DNA of 64,000 nt from Medicago truncatula. Lineage: Eukaryota > Streptophyta > Magnoliopsida > Fabales > Fabaceae. Every line of letters starts with the position of its first letter. Position 1 is the stretch's first letter. Below, piece by piece: positions 20,337 through 32,365 of the stretch. The stretch is taken from positions 43,008,494 to 43,072,493 of the forward strand of contig NC_053045.1 of NCBI RefSeq assembly GCF_003473485.1, in the 5' to 3' direction. A program made the position numbers and the translations under genes. The notes below the pieces were generated by a model. It was given only the letters and a program-made list of their open reading frames with translations, ran no database searches and was not told the DNA's origin.

Positions 20337-23300
20337 ATGGCGCGAGGTGTAGTGCAACAAGACACTGAATCTGCGTATTTCGTTCATCCTAGCGAAGGAC
20401 CAAACTCTTTATCTGTTTCACCAAAACTCAATGGATCGAACTATTTGGCTTGGAAACGATCAATGGAACGTGCTCTAGGAACGAAGAACAAGCTTGGTTT
20501 CATCAATGGTAACATCTCAGTACCTGATAGTGATGATTTACTTCGCTCTGCATGGGAACGATGTAATCATTTGGTGCAGTCTTGGATCATCAATTCTCTT
20601 TCTGAGTCAATTGCTCAAACAGTTGTTTTCTATGATTCTGCTTTGGAAATTTGGGAAGATCTTCATGAGCGTTTCAGTAAAGTAGATCGTATACGCATTG
20701 CAACTTTACGTTCATCTATCAATTCTTTGAAACAAGGTAACAAGTCTGTTCTTGATTACTTCACTGAATTGAAAGCTCTTTGGGAGGAATTTTCTTCACA
20801 TCGTCCTATACCTAATTGTGTATGCATTCATCCCTGTCGTTGTGAAGCTACCAAAGTTGCTAAGAATCATAGAAATGAGGATCAAATTATGCAATTTCTT
20901 ACAGGCTTAAACGAAAATTTCTCAGTAGTAAAAACTCAGATCTTACTACTTGATCCTCTTCCTACTCTAAATAAGGTTTACTCACTTGTAATTCAAGAAG
21001 AGAGCAATTCTGCTTCTCTTCTACCTATTAGTGTTGGTGAAGATTCTTCTGTGCAATTGAATGCTTCTGATGCAAGAAGATTTTCACCTCGTGGTAAAAC
21101 TGGTGCACCAAACAATCCAAACAAACCTGCTAGATATTGCACATTTTGTCATCGTACCAATCACACAGTTGATTTCTGCTATGAGAAGCATGGGTATCCC
21201 AATGGTAACAAGCCACAGCCTCGTTCAAATAATATGGTGCAGGCCAAAACTGATGACCTTTCTTCTGGTGCAAGTTTGAATGCATCCACAAGTTCCACTA
21301 CTGGTATTTCTCAGGAACAATATGCTCAACTTGTATCTTTGTTACAACAAGCAAGCTTGGTTGCCCCTGCATCTTCTTCTCTTGGTCCTTCATCCAATAA
21401 TATTACTGTCTCTCCTCTTGTGGCCTCTAGCATTTCTGCTAATGAAGTTTCATCTTCAGGTATACCTTCTATTTCTCCTCCTCATACATGGATTATTGAT
21501 TCAGGAGCCAATGAACATATTAGTTGTACCATGTCATATTTCAGTGCTTTTTATCGAATTAAACCTGTCAAAGTTACTTTACCCAATGGTACTTCACTCA
21601 TTGTTTCTTTTGCTGGTACTGTTTCATTCACTTCAGAATTTCATCTTCATCATGTCTTATATTCACCTCATTTCCATTTGAATCTTATCTCTGTTGCTAA
21701 ACTTTGTGATTCATTGGCATGTAAATTCCATTTTTCACTGAATCAATGTCTCATACAGGACAACTTGTCTATGAAGATGATTGGTTTGGCTAAACAAGTG
21801 AATGGCTTATATCATTACACCCCTCCTGCTCCTGCTACAAATTTAGTTTCTAGTTTTTCATTCAATAAAGTTTGTAATTCCATTCACAGTTCTTCCTGTA
21901 ATGCAGATAATATTGTTCCTCCTGATGCTTTATGGCATTTCAGACTTGGCCATGTATCTCATTCTAGATTACATACTATGTCTTCTTTGTATCCCTCTAT
22001 TAATATCAATAATAAATCTGTTTGTGATTTGTGCCATTTTGCCAAACATAAACATTTACCTTTTTCTGTTAGTTCTACAAATGCTTCCAGTAATTTTGAA
22101 TTAATCCATTTTGATATTTGGGGACCCATTGCCACTGCTTCTATTCATGGTCATAGGTATTTTTTGACTATACTTGATGACCATAGCAGATTCCTTTGGA
22201 TTATTTTACTTAAGACCAAAGCTGAAGTCTCTCTCCATGTCAAAAATTTCATTACTATGATTCAAAACAATTTTCACATTACTCCCAAATACATTAGAAC
22301 TGATAATGGACCAGAATTCTTACTTCATGATTTTTATGCATCTCATGGTATTGTTCATCAGAAATCTTGTGTTGAAACTCCCCAGCAAAATGGGAGAGTA
22401 GAGAGAAAACATCAACATATTCTCAATGTTGGCAGAGCTTTATTATTTCAATCCAAATTGCCGCCTTCTTTTTGGTCATATGCCATTTTACATGTTGTGT
22501 TTCTCATCAATAGAGTCCCCACTCCCATTCTTGACAATCAATCTCCATACTTCATTCTTTTTGACCAATTACCTAACATTAACCTTTTTAAAGTGTTTGG
22601 ATGTCTTTGTTATGCTTCTACTTTACACAATCACAGAACCAAACTTCAGTCAAGAGCTAAAAAGACAATTTTCTTGGGTTACAAGTCTGGTTACAAAGGC
22701 TTTGTCCTTTTTGACATTCATTCTAGAGAAATATTCATTTCCAGACATGTTTCTTTTCATGAAAATGTGCTTCCTTACCCTCAAAACCCATCATCCACTA
22801 CTCATGATTGGCAATATTTCATTACTTCACCCTCTGTGGTTCCTCCTTCTTCTACTGATCAATCACCAACTCCTTTTCTTCCTGTGATTGATGATATTTT
22901 ACCCCCTAGTTCTTTTTCATCTGTCCCCACTGATACCCCACCCATTTCTCCCAGAAAATCAACTAGAACTAGACATGCTCCCTCCCATTTACAAGATTAT
23001 GTTTGTAATAATTCATCTACTACTACATATCCTATATCCAATTACATTTCTTATAATAATGTGTCTGCTAATCATGCTTCCTTTGTTCTTTCCTTACAAT
23101 CTCATTCTGAACCAACTACCTATGCTGAGGCAAGCAAGCATGAATGTTGGAAACAAGCAATGCAAGTTGAGTTATTGGCTCTTGAGAAGACTGGTACATG
23201 GGATATTGTGGATTTGCCACCACATGCTAAACCTATTGGTTGCAGATGGATCTGTTGAAAGGTATAAAGCAAGACTAGTTGCCAAGGGATACACTCAAAT

Positions 23301-24669
23301 TGAGGGTCTTGATTACTTTGATACTTATTCCCCTGTTGCTAAAATGACTACAGTCAGGCTTGTTATAGCTTTAGCATCAATTAACAACTGGTTCATTCAT
23401 CAACTTGATGTCAACAATGCATTTCTGCATGGTGATTTACAAGAGGATGTTTATATGCTTGTACCTCCTGGCATCAAAACCATTAAATCCAATCAGGTTT
23501 GCAAACTTAAGAAGTCTCTCTATGGATTAAAACAAGCTAGTAGGAAGTGGTATGAGAAACTCACTTCTGTCCTGCTTCAACATCACTATGTGCAAGCATC
23601 TTCAGACCACTCTCTATTCATTAAGAAAACTGACCAAACATTCACTGTACTTCTGGTGTATGTTGATGATATCATACTTGCTGGTGACTCTCTCTCTGAA
23701 TTTCATCACATCAAACATGTTTTAGATGATTTGTTCAAAATCAAGGATCTTGGTCAACTCAAATACTTCCTTGGTATTGAGGTTGCTCATTCCAAAGCAG
23801 GCATTTCTCTCTGTCAAAGAAAGTATTGCCTTGATTTACTTTCTGACTCAGGATTCATTGGTTCTAAACCAATTTCCACACCATCTGACCCTGCTATTAA
23901 ACTTCATAATGATTCTAGTACACCTTTTTCAGATGTCCCTGCTTACAGAAGATTAATTGGAAGATTAATATATCTCAATAACACCAGACCAGATATAACA
24001 TTCATTACACAACAATTGAGTCAGTTTTTATCCAAACCCACTGTCACTCATCATAATGCTGCCTTGAGAACTCTTAGATACTTGAAAGGCTGTCCTGGTA
24101 AAGGTTTATTTTTTCCCAGACATTCTTCCATGCATATTCAAGGTTTCACAGATGCTGATTGGGCAGGTTGTTTAGATACTAGAAGATCCATTTCTGGTCA
24201 TTGTTTCTTTCTTGGAGACTCTCTCATTTCATGGCGAACCAAGAAACAAACCACTGTTTCTAGATCATCTTCTGAAGCTGAGTATAGAGCCCTTGCTTCA
24301 GCCACTTGTGAACTTCAATGGATTCTCTATTTACTTCATGATCTCCACATCACTTGCTCTAAACTTCCTGTTTTATATTGTGATAATCAGAGTGCTCTCC
24401 ACATAGCAGCCAATCCTGTTTTCCATGAGAGAACCAAACATCTTGAGATTGATTGTCACATAGTCAGAGAGAAGCTTCAAAATGGCATTCTGAAACTGCT
24501 CCCAGTTTCTTCCCAGGATCAATTGGCTGACTTCTTCACTAAGTCTTTACTCCCCAAGTATTTTTCTGGTTTCTTATCCAAGATGGAATTGAAAGATATC
24601 TATCAACTTCCATCTTGTGGGGGGATATCAGAGTATATAGAGGAAGAAGGAAAGAAAGCAAAGGAATAA
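20337..24669 (+). pseudogene. gag-pol of copia element 1, broken in reverse transcriptase
   Basis: The first ORF (20337-23258, 973 codons) has gag, a zinc knuckle (CTFCHRTNHTVDFC), the protease motif WIIDSGANEHI, and an integrase with its HHCC finger (CDLCHFAKHKH) and the catalytic parts DDHSRF and TDNGPEF...ETPQQNGRVERK. It stops just after KPIGCRW at the start of reverse transcriptase. The remainder, starting at [19 protein letters not shown] (about 23244), continues in another frame. It carries the YVDDIILAG polymerase motif and RNase H (TDADWAGC, SRSSSEAEYRALA) to a stop at 24667-24669. Compared with element 2 about eight codons plus a frame change are lost at the junction, where the word TGCAGATGG (23241-23249) serves both sides. 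Confidence 0.92.
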
Positions 24670-24796
24670 GATAACAAGCCACCTTAGTTCTCTAGTTGCT
24701 AGCATAGATTTACTTGCTATGCACCTTCAGTTTTGTATATATAGCTATTGTTAACACCTTTTTAATAATAAGAATCATTTCTCTGTTTTTCCAATA
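24626..24796 (+). repeat. 3' LTR of copia element 1
   Basis: 171 bp, starting directly after the purine tract and ending CCAATA before the target duplication CTAAC. Confidence 0.93.
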
Positions 24797-25258
24797 CTAA
24801 CTAAGAAGCATAAACAAAAATTAAAGAAACTTCGGATTGGGAAGCCGCCGTACAGAACCCGCTGCAGGGGTGAGTCATCTCCTATTGCCCAATAATTGTT
24901 TTTTATTGGAATTCCCGAGGTTTTGGTAACTTGGACACAACAGTTTTTTTTTTCTCATAAACCTGTGGTAATTTTTTTTGGCCGAACCTATAATTACTTT
25001 GGCGCAAGTTCCTTCTTTCAGGACCGTTGTGGTATGCCTCACTACAAGTTCCCATAGGCTGTTGGTTTTTATTTTCGTCTTTGTTTGTTTCTTTTCGAGG
25101 GTTTTGGTCTAGTCCCCCCTCATGTATATGTTTTTTTTCCTTTTTTTTAATAAATTTTTTGAGATTGACAGCAAAGGATGGGGTTTAGCAGAGTGTCAAC
25201 TTAATTGGGATGTCGTTGCTTCTCTTATGCAGCTCCTTTCTCCTGGTCTAGCAAAAAG
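24797..25258 (+). mobile_element. LINE remnant, right part
   Basis: LTKKHKQKLKKLRIGKPPYR continues the ORF1 reading left of the copia insertion and ends at a stop (CAATAA, 24888-24893). TTTTTTATTGGAATTCCCGAGG then resembles the start of ORF2 (WNSRGFGN), but endonuclease and reverse transcriptase are missing. GGTCTAGTCCCCCCTCATGT, a T-rich run and TTTAATAAATTTTTTGAG look like the 3' end. The tail GCAAAGGATGGGGTTTAGCA to GGTCTAGC closes it. The assignment is by resemblance to plant LINEs. Confidence 0.5.
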
Positions 25259-25612
25259 ATTAAACTAATTTTTTTTTACCTAGATTAAATGACAACTAGT
25301 ATTATACAATTATTCCACAAAATGGATCCATATAGCGACACAAGATTACTACCCAGGTTCTTAACTTCATTCACAAAATGCTCATCTTTTATGCAGTTTT
25401 GTCACTGAACCTCTTACTGCAACACTACGTCCATCATACAGTTTTCCTGGACAAGAAATATCGTATAACAAAAAAATCTTTGTTAAGACTAGTGAAAGTA
25501 GTAAAAAAATTCATCCTGTCATTGCGGCCAGTTTATATAAGTTGTTAGAAATCGGAATACTCACATCTCATGACTTTTATCATAATACACTTTCCCAGAG
25601 TAATAGTATCTT
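25259..25612. other. No gene seen between the two copia elements
   Basis: AT-rich, without ORFs or recognisable repeat ends. It ends with the target duplication of element 2 (TATTT, 25613-25617). Confidence 0.5.
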
Positions 25613-25617
25613 TATTT

Positions 25618-26256
25618 TGTTATAAATCTTGTTTGTTGGGAAGAGGCTGCTGCACTTGAAACCTGAAATGTTTAATGATCATGCATGTAAAACTCAAAGC
25701 GTATGGGGTTGCCACACTAACCTTTAGGTTCGATTCGCCCCCACCAATAAATGTATATTGGATGCAATAGGAATGACCGGCGAATCCCCTTCAGGATACT
25801 ATGAGTTCCTTGACGTGTATTGCACAACCACACCAAGCGTATCTCCTAACAGTATTTTACAGATTTATGGTTCCAGCAATTCACTCATGCATTAGAGAAT
25901 TGATGGATGATTTAGAATAATAGAATGATGAAGAATTATGTTGTTAATGTAACAAAATTCTGTCCAAATTGTGTGTAGTTGTATGGTTTTTGTCTCTTCA
26001 ACTAATGCCCAAATGTCAAGCATTTATAGTGCATTATATGACTCTTCACATGAGAGAAAGCACCTCTTTAACTTGAATCAATGTCATGATTCATTAAGCA
26101 CCCTTTTGCCAAAGGTTATAACCATATATACTTGAATCAATATCATGGTTCATTATTAATAATAAATAATAATGTTCCAATGTATATGAATGGTTCCCAT
26201 GAAGAGTTACAACTTTTGGTTCTAAAGTGATTTCATTATTTTGGAAATCACCAACA
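25618..26256 (-). repeat. 3' LTR of copia element 2
   Basis: 639 bp. On the plus strand it runs TGTTATAAATCTTG to ATCACCAACA. It includes the segment 25720-25735 that is complementary to the putative primer-binding site. Confidence 0.95.
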
Positions 26257-26802
26257 ATCCCCCACCATTTTCAAAATACTAAATCACATAAATCCGGAAA
26301 TTCCATGCCTTCAGATAATGGTATCTCGCGATTTGAACCATTACTTAGTAAGTTAAGTTTTCGCTCATTCCCAAATAGTATGGTAGGCAAGCTTTGAACC
26401 AACTATCCATTAGAACAAGTGTGCATAACTTACACATAGAATCTCGGTACCATTGATAAAGAGACTTGTAAGATGACACATTAAGAAGGCCTTGTGTCAT
26501 ATATCCCTTTTCATGAGAATTTAAGAGTCAAGCCCTTGAACTCCGTGAAGCGGCCAAACTTCATTCTCACATAGGTAGACTATATCGGGAATGCCCCATA
26601 AGTATGTATTCCAGCAAATATATGTTATATGTCCATTAAGAGGAAAACCTCATCCTACCTTTTTTCTTCTTATGGTCCAAGTACTTTTACCTTTGGGATG
26701 TATCTATTGTCAAGTACTACAATTACTCTAATAGTGTACTTTCACCATTGAACCCAAGACTTGATGCTACTCAAGTGTGGGTTGAGTTTCCACTATTGGT
26801 AA

Positions 26803-29800
26803 TCAATTAGATATGGGCTTGAGTCTCATCCCCAATGATGTCTTCAACACCATATCCTTTGTCAGACCTTTCGTCAAAGGATCTGCAAGATTCTTCTCTG
26901 TTCTTACGAACATGATGGAAATTATTCCATTAGAAATCAAGTCTCTTACATAGCTATGTCTTAAACCAATATGCCTTGATTTCCCATTATAAACTTGGCT
27001 ATAAGCTTTTGATAGTGTGGATTGACTATCACAATGTATGGATACTGGCGCCATTGGCTTTTGCCAAACTGGTATGTCATACAATAAATTTCTTAGCCAT
27101 TCTGCCTCTTTACTCCCTGCAGCCAATGCAATAAATTCTGCAGCCATGGTGGAGTCGACAATGCATGTTTGTTTCTTTGAACCCCAAGAAACTGCACCTC
27201 CACCAAGGTTGAAGATCCATCCACTTGTGGAAGCATGATCTTCAACATACGTTACCCAACTAGCATCTGTGTATCCTTCCAAAACAGAAGGGTCTCCACT
27301 ATATGTTAAACAATAATTCATTGTTCCCTTTAAGTATTTTAATACTCTTTTCACAGCGTGACAGTGTTCTTTACTTGGATTGCTAGTATACCGACTTAAC
27401 CTTCCAACAGCATATGCTATGTCAGGTCTAGTACAAGTCATAGCATACATCAAGCATCCGATTACTTTAGAATATTCAAGTTGTGCCACAGGACAACCTT
27501 TGTTTGGTTGCAAACTGACAGTTTGGTCAAATGGGGTAGAGATCGGTTTACAATCTAAATGATTGAATTTCTGAAGCACCTTTTCTATGTAATGAGATTG
27601 GGATAAACCAATATGGTTACCATCTCTTATGATTTTAATTCCTAAAATCACATCAGCTTCTCCTAAATCTTTCATATCAAAATTGTTGGATAAGAAAGCT
27701 TTAGTTTCTTCAACCTCATTTATACTTGTACCAAAGATCAACATGTCATCTACATATAAGCAAATCATGACACCTTTTCCATTTTGGAATTTACTGTAAA
27801 TACACTTGTCAGATTCATTTATGATGTATCCGTTGGCTAACACAACTTGGTCAAACTTTTGGTGCCATTGTTTGGGTGCTTGTTTCAACCCATATAAAGA
27901 CTTAGTTAATTTACACACTTTATCTTCTTGACCTTTGATCACAAACCCTTCCGGTTGTTTCATATATACCTCTTCATCCAACTCTCCATTTAGGAAAGCA
28001 GTTTTAACATCCATTTGATGGATTACAAACTTATGGATGGATGCCAGTGCAATTAGCATTCTGATTGATGCAATTCTTGCAACAGGTGCATATGTATCAA
28101 AATAATCAATGCCTTCTTTTTGCGTAAACCCTTTAGCAACTAGTCTAGCCTTGAATTTATCAATGGTACCATCCACTTTCATTTTCCTTTTAAAGATCCA
28201 TTTACAGCCTATCGGTTTGGATCCGGGTGGGAGATCTACCACTTTCCAAGTTTTATTACCCATAATTGAATCCATTTCTTCTTGAATAGCTTCTTTCCAA
28301 AAAGCTGAATTTTGAGATTTTATAGCCTCTTCATATGTTACCGGATCACTCTCAAGGTTAAAGCAAATTGGTCCATAACTATTTATGGATTTACATGTTC
28401 CTTCTACAAGAAACATGAAGAAATCAGATCCAAAATCTTTCTCTTTCCGGATCCTCTTACTTCTTCTAAGTTCTGAACCATCCAATGTATCTATATCAGA
28501 TTCATTGTTTTCTAAATTTTGAACATTAGAATGAACAATATCCTTGGGATAAGAAATTGAGTTAAATCTATCTTCTTGAAAAATTGCATCTCTTGACTCA
28601 ATTACTGTATTAACAGAATATGAGTCATTCGATTCAATAGTCAAGAATATGTATGCTTTGCTATTTTCTGCATAGCCTAAAAATACACATTCAATTCCTC
28701 TTTCACTCAATTTCTTTCTTTTTGGTTCAGGTACTTTCACAATTGCTCTACAACCCCAAACTTTCAAATAATTAAGAGTAAGCTTTCTTTGTTTCCAAAG
28801 TTCATATGGGGTTATTTTGTTCCTTTTGTTTGGAACCCTATTGAGGATGTAACATGTTGTTAGCATTGCTTCACCCCAATATCCTTTAGATAATCCAGAA
28901 TAGGACAACATGACATTAACCATTTCTACCAAAGTTCTATTCTTCCTTTCTGCTATTCCATTTTGTTGTGGGGTGTATGGTGCAGTTACTTGATGCACAA
29001 TACCAGTGGATTCAAAATAACTCGGATGATAGAACTCTCCTCCCCTATCACTTCTAAAGCATTTAATGAAAGTTTCATGTTGAAGTTCTACTTGTGCTTT
29101 AAATATTTTGAATTTATCTAAAACTTCATCTTTTGAATGCATTAAATAAACATAACAAAATCGAGTGCAATCATCAATGAAAGTAACAAAATACTTTTTA
29201 CCACCAATGGTGGGCCAACCATGTAAATCACATACATCTGAATGAATTAAATCTAGCACCCTAGAACTTCTTTTAACACTTTTAAAAGGTTGTCTTGTAA
29301 TTTTAGTCAACATGCAAGTAGTACATGAATCAAAATTTTTATCAAAATTAGGAATTAGATTTGATTTCATCATATCCTCCAATTTTTTAAAATTAACATG
29401 TCTCAATCGCATATGCCATAAATCACAAGACTCAACAATATAAGCAGAAATCATATTATTATTATTATTAATATTTGCAACATTACATTTGAACATATTC
29501 TCACACAAATATCCCTTTCCTACAAACACACCCCCCTTTGAGAGGATAAATTTATCTCCCTCAAATATAGATTTGAACCCATTCTTATTAAGTAATGGTA
29601 CATAAATCAAGTTCTTCCTAACTTCAGGAACATAAAATACATCTTTAAGAGTAAGTGTTTTTCCAGAAGTGAATTCAATCTCTATGGTCCCTTTTCCTTG
29701 GACTTGCACAGTTGAATCATTTCCCATGTACAAAACACTTACATCTTTATTGATGGTCTTGAACATTTTCTTGTTTTTGCACACATGGCGAGTAGCACCA

Positions 29801-30711
29801 GAGTCTATCCACCATGAATCAACATCTTCAATCATGTTGATTTCAGAAATGACCGCAACAAAATCATCATTTGTTGCCCTTGAATTCTTTTCTTTGTTCT
29901 TCTTTTTAAAGAACCTGCATTCATTCTTGAAGTGTCCTTCTTTCCCACAAAAGTAACATTCACCTTTCCTTTTCTTTTTGTTGTTATTACCATTGTGGTT
30001 ATGATGAGACTTATCATTTTCATGATTTCTCTTTTTGGAAGATTTGCTTGAATTTCCTTCTTCCATAACATGAACCTTCTCTTGAGTAACATGATTCTTA
30101 ATACCTTCTTGTTTTCGGTATTCTTCTTCTAAACGAAGGTGATTGCCAAGTTGCTCAAGAGAAATGTCTTCCTTCTTATGTTTCATGGTTCGTTTGAAAT
30201 CTTTCCAAGAAGGAGGAAGTTTGTCAATTATGGATGATACAATAATTGTTTCATCCATATTCATGTTATGTTGTTTGTAGTTGTTAAGAATACGTTCAAT
30301 CTCATATAATTGTTCCATAACAGACTTATTATCTACCATTTTGTAATTATTAAAATGAGAGACAAGGAATTTCTTACTTGTTGCATCTTCACGCATGTAT
30401 CTGGTTTCCAATTTGTCCCATAAGTCTTTTGCAGAAGGGCTGCTCTGGTAGATATCGAACAAAGAGTCAGACATACCATTCAGGATGTGTCCTAAGCAGA
30501 TGTAATCATCGTTGTCCCATTTCTGTCTGTCTCTTGTCTCAGCAACGGTTTCATCATCCTTCTCCTCAGGCCTTGCCATGTTCAGAACGTATGCCACTTT
30601 CAATGTTGTAAGAAGAAACTTCATCTTCTTTTGCCAGCGGATGAAATTTCCCCCATCAAACTTTTCCAACTTAACAAAGTCAGAAGTCATTTCTTTCAAT
30701 GAAGCAGCCAT
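26803..30711 (-). CDS. gag-pol polyprotein of copia element 2, 1302 aa
   Basis: One open frame carries all domains in copia order. Gag covers about residues 1-230. A CCHC zinc knuckle ([14 protein letters not shown]) starts near residue 252 and the protease motif [11 protein letters not shown] near 301. Integrase has a GAG-pre/HHCC region ([18 protein letters not shown]) and the D, D, E parts ([29 protein letters not shown]). Reverse transcriptase has [20 protein letters not shown] and YVDDMLIFG, and RNase H has GYTDASW and [12 protein letters not shown]. The polyprotein makes reverse transcription and integration possible. No stop or frameshift is seen, so this copy could be autonomous. The start codon lies three bases after the putative primer-binding site, leaving almost no leader after the LTR. 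Confidence 0.97.
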   Translation of the reverse strand: MAASLKEMTSDFVKLEKFDGGNFIRWQKKMKFLLTTLKVAYVLNMARPEEKDDETVAETRDRQKWDNDDYICLGHILNGMSDSLFDIYQSSPSAKDLWDKLETRYMREDATSKKFLVSHFNNYKMVDNKSVMEQLYEIERILNNYKQHNMNMDETIIVSSIIDKLPPSWKDFKRTMKHKKEDISLEQLGNHLRLEEEYRKQEGIKNHVTQEKVHVMEEGNSSKSSKKRNHENDKSHHNHNGNNNKKKRKGECYFCGKEGHFKNECRFFKKKNKEKNSRATNDDFVAVISEINMIEDVDSWWIDSGATRHVCKNKKMFKTINKDVSVLYMGNDSTVQVQGKGTIEIEFTSGKTLTLKDVFYVPEVRKNLIYVPLLNKNGFKSIFEGDKFILSKGGVFVGKGYLCENMFKCNVANINNNNNMISAYIVESCDLWHMRLRHVNFKKLEDMMKSNLIPNFDKNFDSCTTCMLTKITRQPFKSVKRSSRVLDLIHSDVCDLHGWPTIGGKKYFVTFIDDCTRFCYVYLMHSKDEVLDKFKIFKAQVELQHETFIKCFRSDRGGEFYHPSYFESTGIVHQVTAPYTPQQNGIAERKNRTLVEMVNVMLSYSGLSKGYWGEAMLTTCYILNRVPNKRNKITPYELWKQRKLTLNYLKVWGCRAIVKVPEPKRKKLSERGIECVFLGYAENSKAYIFLTIESNDSYSVNTVIESRDAIFQEDRFNSISYPKDIVHSNVQNLENNESDIDTLDGSELRRSKRIRKEKDFGSDFFMFLVEGTCKSINSYGPICFNLESDPVTYEEAIKSQNSAFWKEAIQEEMDSIMGNKTWKVVDLPPGSKPIGCKWIFKRKMKVDGTIDKFKARLVAKGFTQKEGIDYFDTYAPVARIASIRMLIALASIHKFVIHQMDVKTAFLNGELDEEVYMKQPEGFVIKGQEDKVCKLTKSLYGLKQAPKQWHQKFDQVVLANGYIINESDKCIYSKFQNGKGVMICLYVDDMLIFGTSINEVEETKAFLSNNFDMKDLGEADVILGIKIIRDGNHIGLSQSHYIEKVLQKFNHLDCKPISTPFDQTVSLQPNKGCPVAQLEYSKVIGCLMYAMTCTRPDIAYAVGRLSRYTSNPSKEHCHAVKRVLKYLKGTMNYCLTYSGDPSVLEGYTDASWVTYVEDHASTSGWIFNLGGGAVSWGSKKQTCIVDSTMAAEFIALAAGSKEAEWLRNLLYDIPVWQKPMAPVSIHCDSQSTLSKAYSQVYNGKSRHIGLRHSYVRDLISNGIISIMFVRTEKNLADPLTKGLTKDMVLKTSLGMRLKPISN

Positions 30712-30714
30712 AGA

Positions 30715-30730
30715 AATCGAACCTAAAGAT
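30715..30730 (-). other. Putative self-complementary primer-binding site of copia element 2
   Basis: The 16 bases directly inside the 5' LTR read ATCTTTAGGTTCGATT on the minus strand. They do not begin TGG and do not resemble a tRNA-Met site. They are the reverse complement, at 15 of 16 positions, of AATCGAACCTAAAGGT inside the LTR (minus strand of 30833-30848). In RNA the single difference is a G-U pair. The base paired to the end of that segment is the one next to the LTR border, as expected for a primer end. Confidence 0.55.
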
Positions 30731-31369
30731 TGTTATATATCTTGTTTGTTGGGAAGAGGCTGCTGCACTTGAAACCTGAAATGTTTAATGATCATGCATG
30801 TAAAACTCAAAGCGTATGGGGTTGCCACACTAACCTTTAGGTTCGATTCGCCCCCACCAATAAATGTATATTGGATGCAATAGGAATGACCGGCGAATCC
30901 CCTTCAGGATACTATGAGTTCCTTGACGTGTATTGCACAACCACACCAAGCGTATCTCCTAACAGTATTTTACAGATTTATGGTTCCAGCAATTCACTCA
31001 TGCATTAGAGAATTGATGGATGATTTAGAATAATAGAATGATGAAGAATTATGTTGTTAATGTAACAAAATTCTGTCCAAATTGTGTGTAGTTGTATGGT
31101 TTTTGTCTCTTCAACTAATGCCCAAATGTCAAGCATTTATAGTGCATTATATGACTCTTCACATGAGAGAAAGCACCTCTTTAACTTGAATCAATGCCAT
31201 GATTCATTAAGCACCCTTTTGCCAAAGGTTATAACCATATATACTTGAATCAATGTCATGGTTCATTATTAATAATAAATAATAATGTTCCAATGTATAT
31301 GAATGGTTCCCATGAAGAGTTACAACTTTTTGTTCTAAAGTGATTCCATTATTTTGGAAATCACCAACA
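30731..31369 (-). repeat. 5' LTR of copia element 2
   Basis: 639 bp, in element orientation TGTTGG to ATAACA. It contains AATATACATTTATT (TATA-like) about 20 bases before the segment complementary to the primer-binding site, which lies about 103-118 bases before the LTR end. Confidence 0.95.
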
Positions 31370-31634
31370 TATTTATGTATAGAGAAACTAATTGCAAGAA
31401 ACTTTTGAAAAAGTGGTTGAGATGAGTTGTTTAAATCAAGTAGTAGATCTTTGATAATTTTAATTATACCATTATATAACTTTTTTTAAATAAACATGTC
31501 CTTGAAAGTGTGAGACGTTGTCAATGTAGTTATTGAAATTGCAAACACATCTTTAAAGTCTCTTATATGTTAATGATCTTATGAACTAAATTGACCATTA
31601 AAAAAAATCAAATATAGATTTTTGTTCTCTTAAT

Positions 31635-32000
31635 AGAGTTGGATTGGGTATGTGTCTTAGAGATGATGTTGGTGTTTTTGTTCTTGCAAAGACGGAATGG
31701 TTTGCTCCTTTGTGTGATATAGATGTAGGGGAGACTGTCGGTTTGCATACAGCTTTGGATTGGGTCTCTAATCAATAGTTCGACAATGTGGACTTTACAC
31801 TTGACTTTGGTTGTATTATCTCCGCTTGTAAACAAATGTTAGTGGATAGATTTCAGAACTCTCATGTCGAGTTCAATAGAAGGCAAGCAAATAGGGTTGC
31901 TCACGAGTTAGCTCAGACAACCCTATCTAATCCTAGCCATCGTATTATAGATGATGTACCTTCATGTATTTGGCACATTTTAGCTAATGAAATGCAATGA
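31635..32000 (+). pseudogene. LINE RNase H (RVT_3-like) remnant
   Basis: The frame encodes VGLGMCLRDDVGVFVLAKTE, VGETVGLHTALDWVSNQ, a stop at 31776-31778, then FQNSHVEFNRRQANRVAHEL and a C-terminal end with a stop near 32000. This is the RNase H-like domain found at the end of plant LINE ORF2 and in related single genes. An A-rich run follows at 32011-32020, consistent with a 5'-truncated LINE insertion. Confidence 0.75.
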
Positions 32001-32300
32001 ATTTCCTTCTTAAAAAAAATCAAACAACTAAATTGACTAGTTAAACTAAAATGAATAATGAAAGAAATACCATGTGGATGTGTTGACTGGTGAGCAAAAT
32101 GATTTTTTGAAACAAGGGTGACCAAAATATTGTTCATCCAAATATTTAAACTAAAAACAACAATAACTATGAAACTAGTTTGGTTTAAAAAAAAAAAAAT
32201 TGGTAAAGAAAAAACCTTACCTTTTTCTTTACAACCCATTATATTTTTTATGAACCCCGTAGCAATATCTAGAGTGTTCTCGGGCTATATAGAGAAACCC
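32001..32300. other. Promoter-side flank of the 32.5-kb small heat-shock gene
   Basis: No gene is seen. The AT-rich stretch has no clear repeat ends. Confidence 0.4.
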
Positions 32301-32301
32301 C

Positions 32302-32332
32302 GAATATTTCGAAAATTAGTAAATTTCTAGAA
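32302..32332 (+). promoter_or_regulatory. Heat-shock elements
   Basis: GAATATTTCGAAAA at 32302-32315 and TTCTAGAA at 32325-32332 supply alternating GAA/TTC units, the second a perfect TTCnnGAA core. A TATATA box lies at 32360-32365, about 30 bases downstream, giving a typical compact heat-shock promoter. Confidence 0.75.
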
Positions 32333-32359
32333 ATTACGTGATGACTCTTCCATCTAGTT

Positions 32360-32365
32360 TATATA
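32360..32365 (+). promoter_or_regulatory. TATA box of the 32464-32940 gene
   Basis: TATATA, followed by a leader whose TGCCTGCAAAGCAG (32371-32384) and CATTCACACTAAGCATTGA recur in front of the 41381 copy. Confidence 0.7.

Larger units (their letters stand above)
19882..24796 (+). mobile_element. Ty1/copia LTR retrotransposon 1 (4915 bp)
   Basis: Both LTRs are 171 bp with one visible mismatch, so insertion was recent. The target duplication CTAAC flanks it at 19877-19881 and 24797-24801. The LTRs begin TATCAG and end CCAATA rather than TG...CA. A primer-binding site, a coding region in the order gag-protease-integrase-reverse transcriptase-RNase H, and a purine tract TTGTGGGGGGA (24615-24625) complete it. 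The coding region is interrupted at 23241-23258, so this copy is not autonomous. Confidence 0.95.
25618..31369 (-). mobile_element. Ty1/copia LTR retrotransposon 2 (5752 bp), apparently intact
   Basis: The two 639-bp LTRs (25618-26256 and 30731-31369) differ at about five positions by eye. The target duplication TATTT lies at 25613-25617 and 31370-31374. Read on the minus strand the LTR starts TGTTGGTGATTTCC and ends ATAACA, so TG...CA ends are present. A purine tract (AATGGTGGGGGAT, 26257-26269 on the minus strand) precedes the 3' LTR. One uninterrupted gag-pol ORF starts only 20 bases inside the 5' LTR. Intact ORF plus near-identical LTRs suggest recent, possibly continuing activity. No standard tRNA primer site is seen. 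Confidence 0.96.

Noticed and set aside
21061..22887. Several plus-strand ORFs of 67-153 codons inside copia element 1
   Set aside because: They are out-of-frame shadows of gag-pol.
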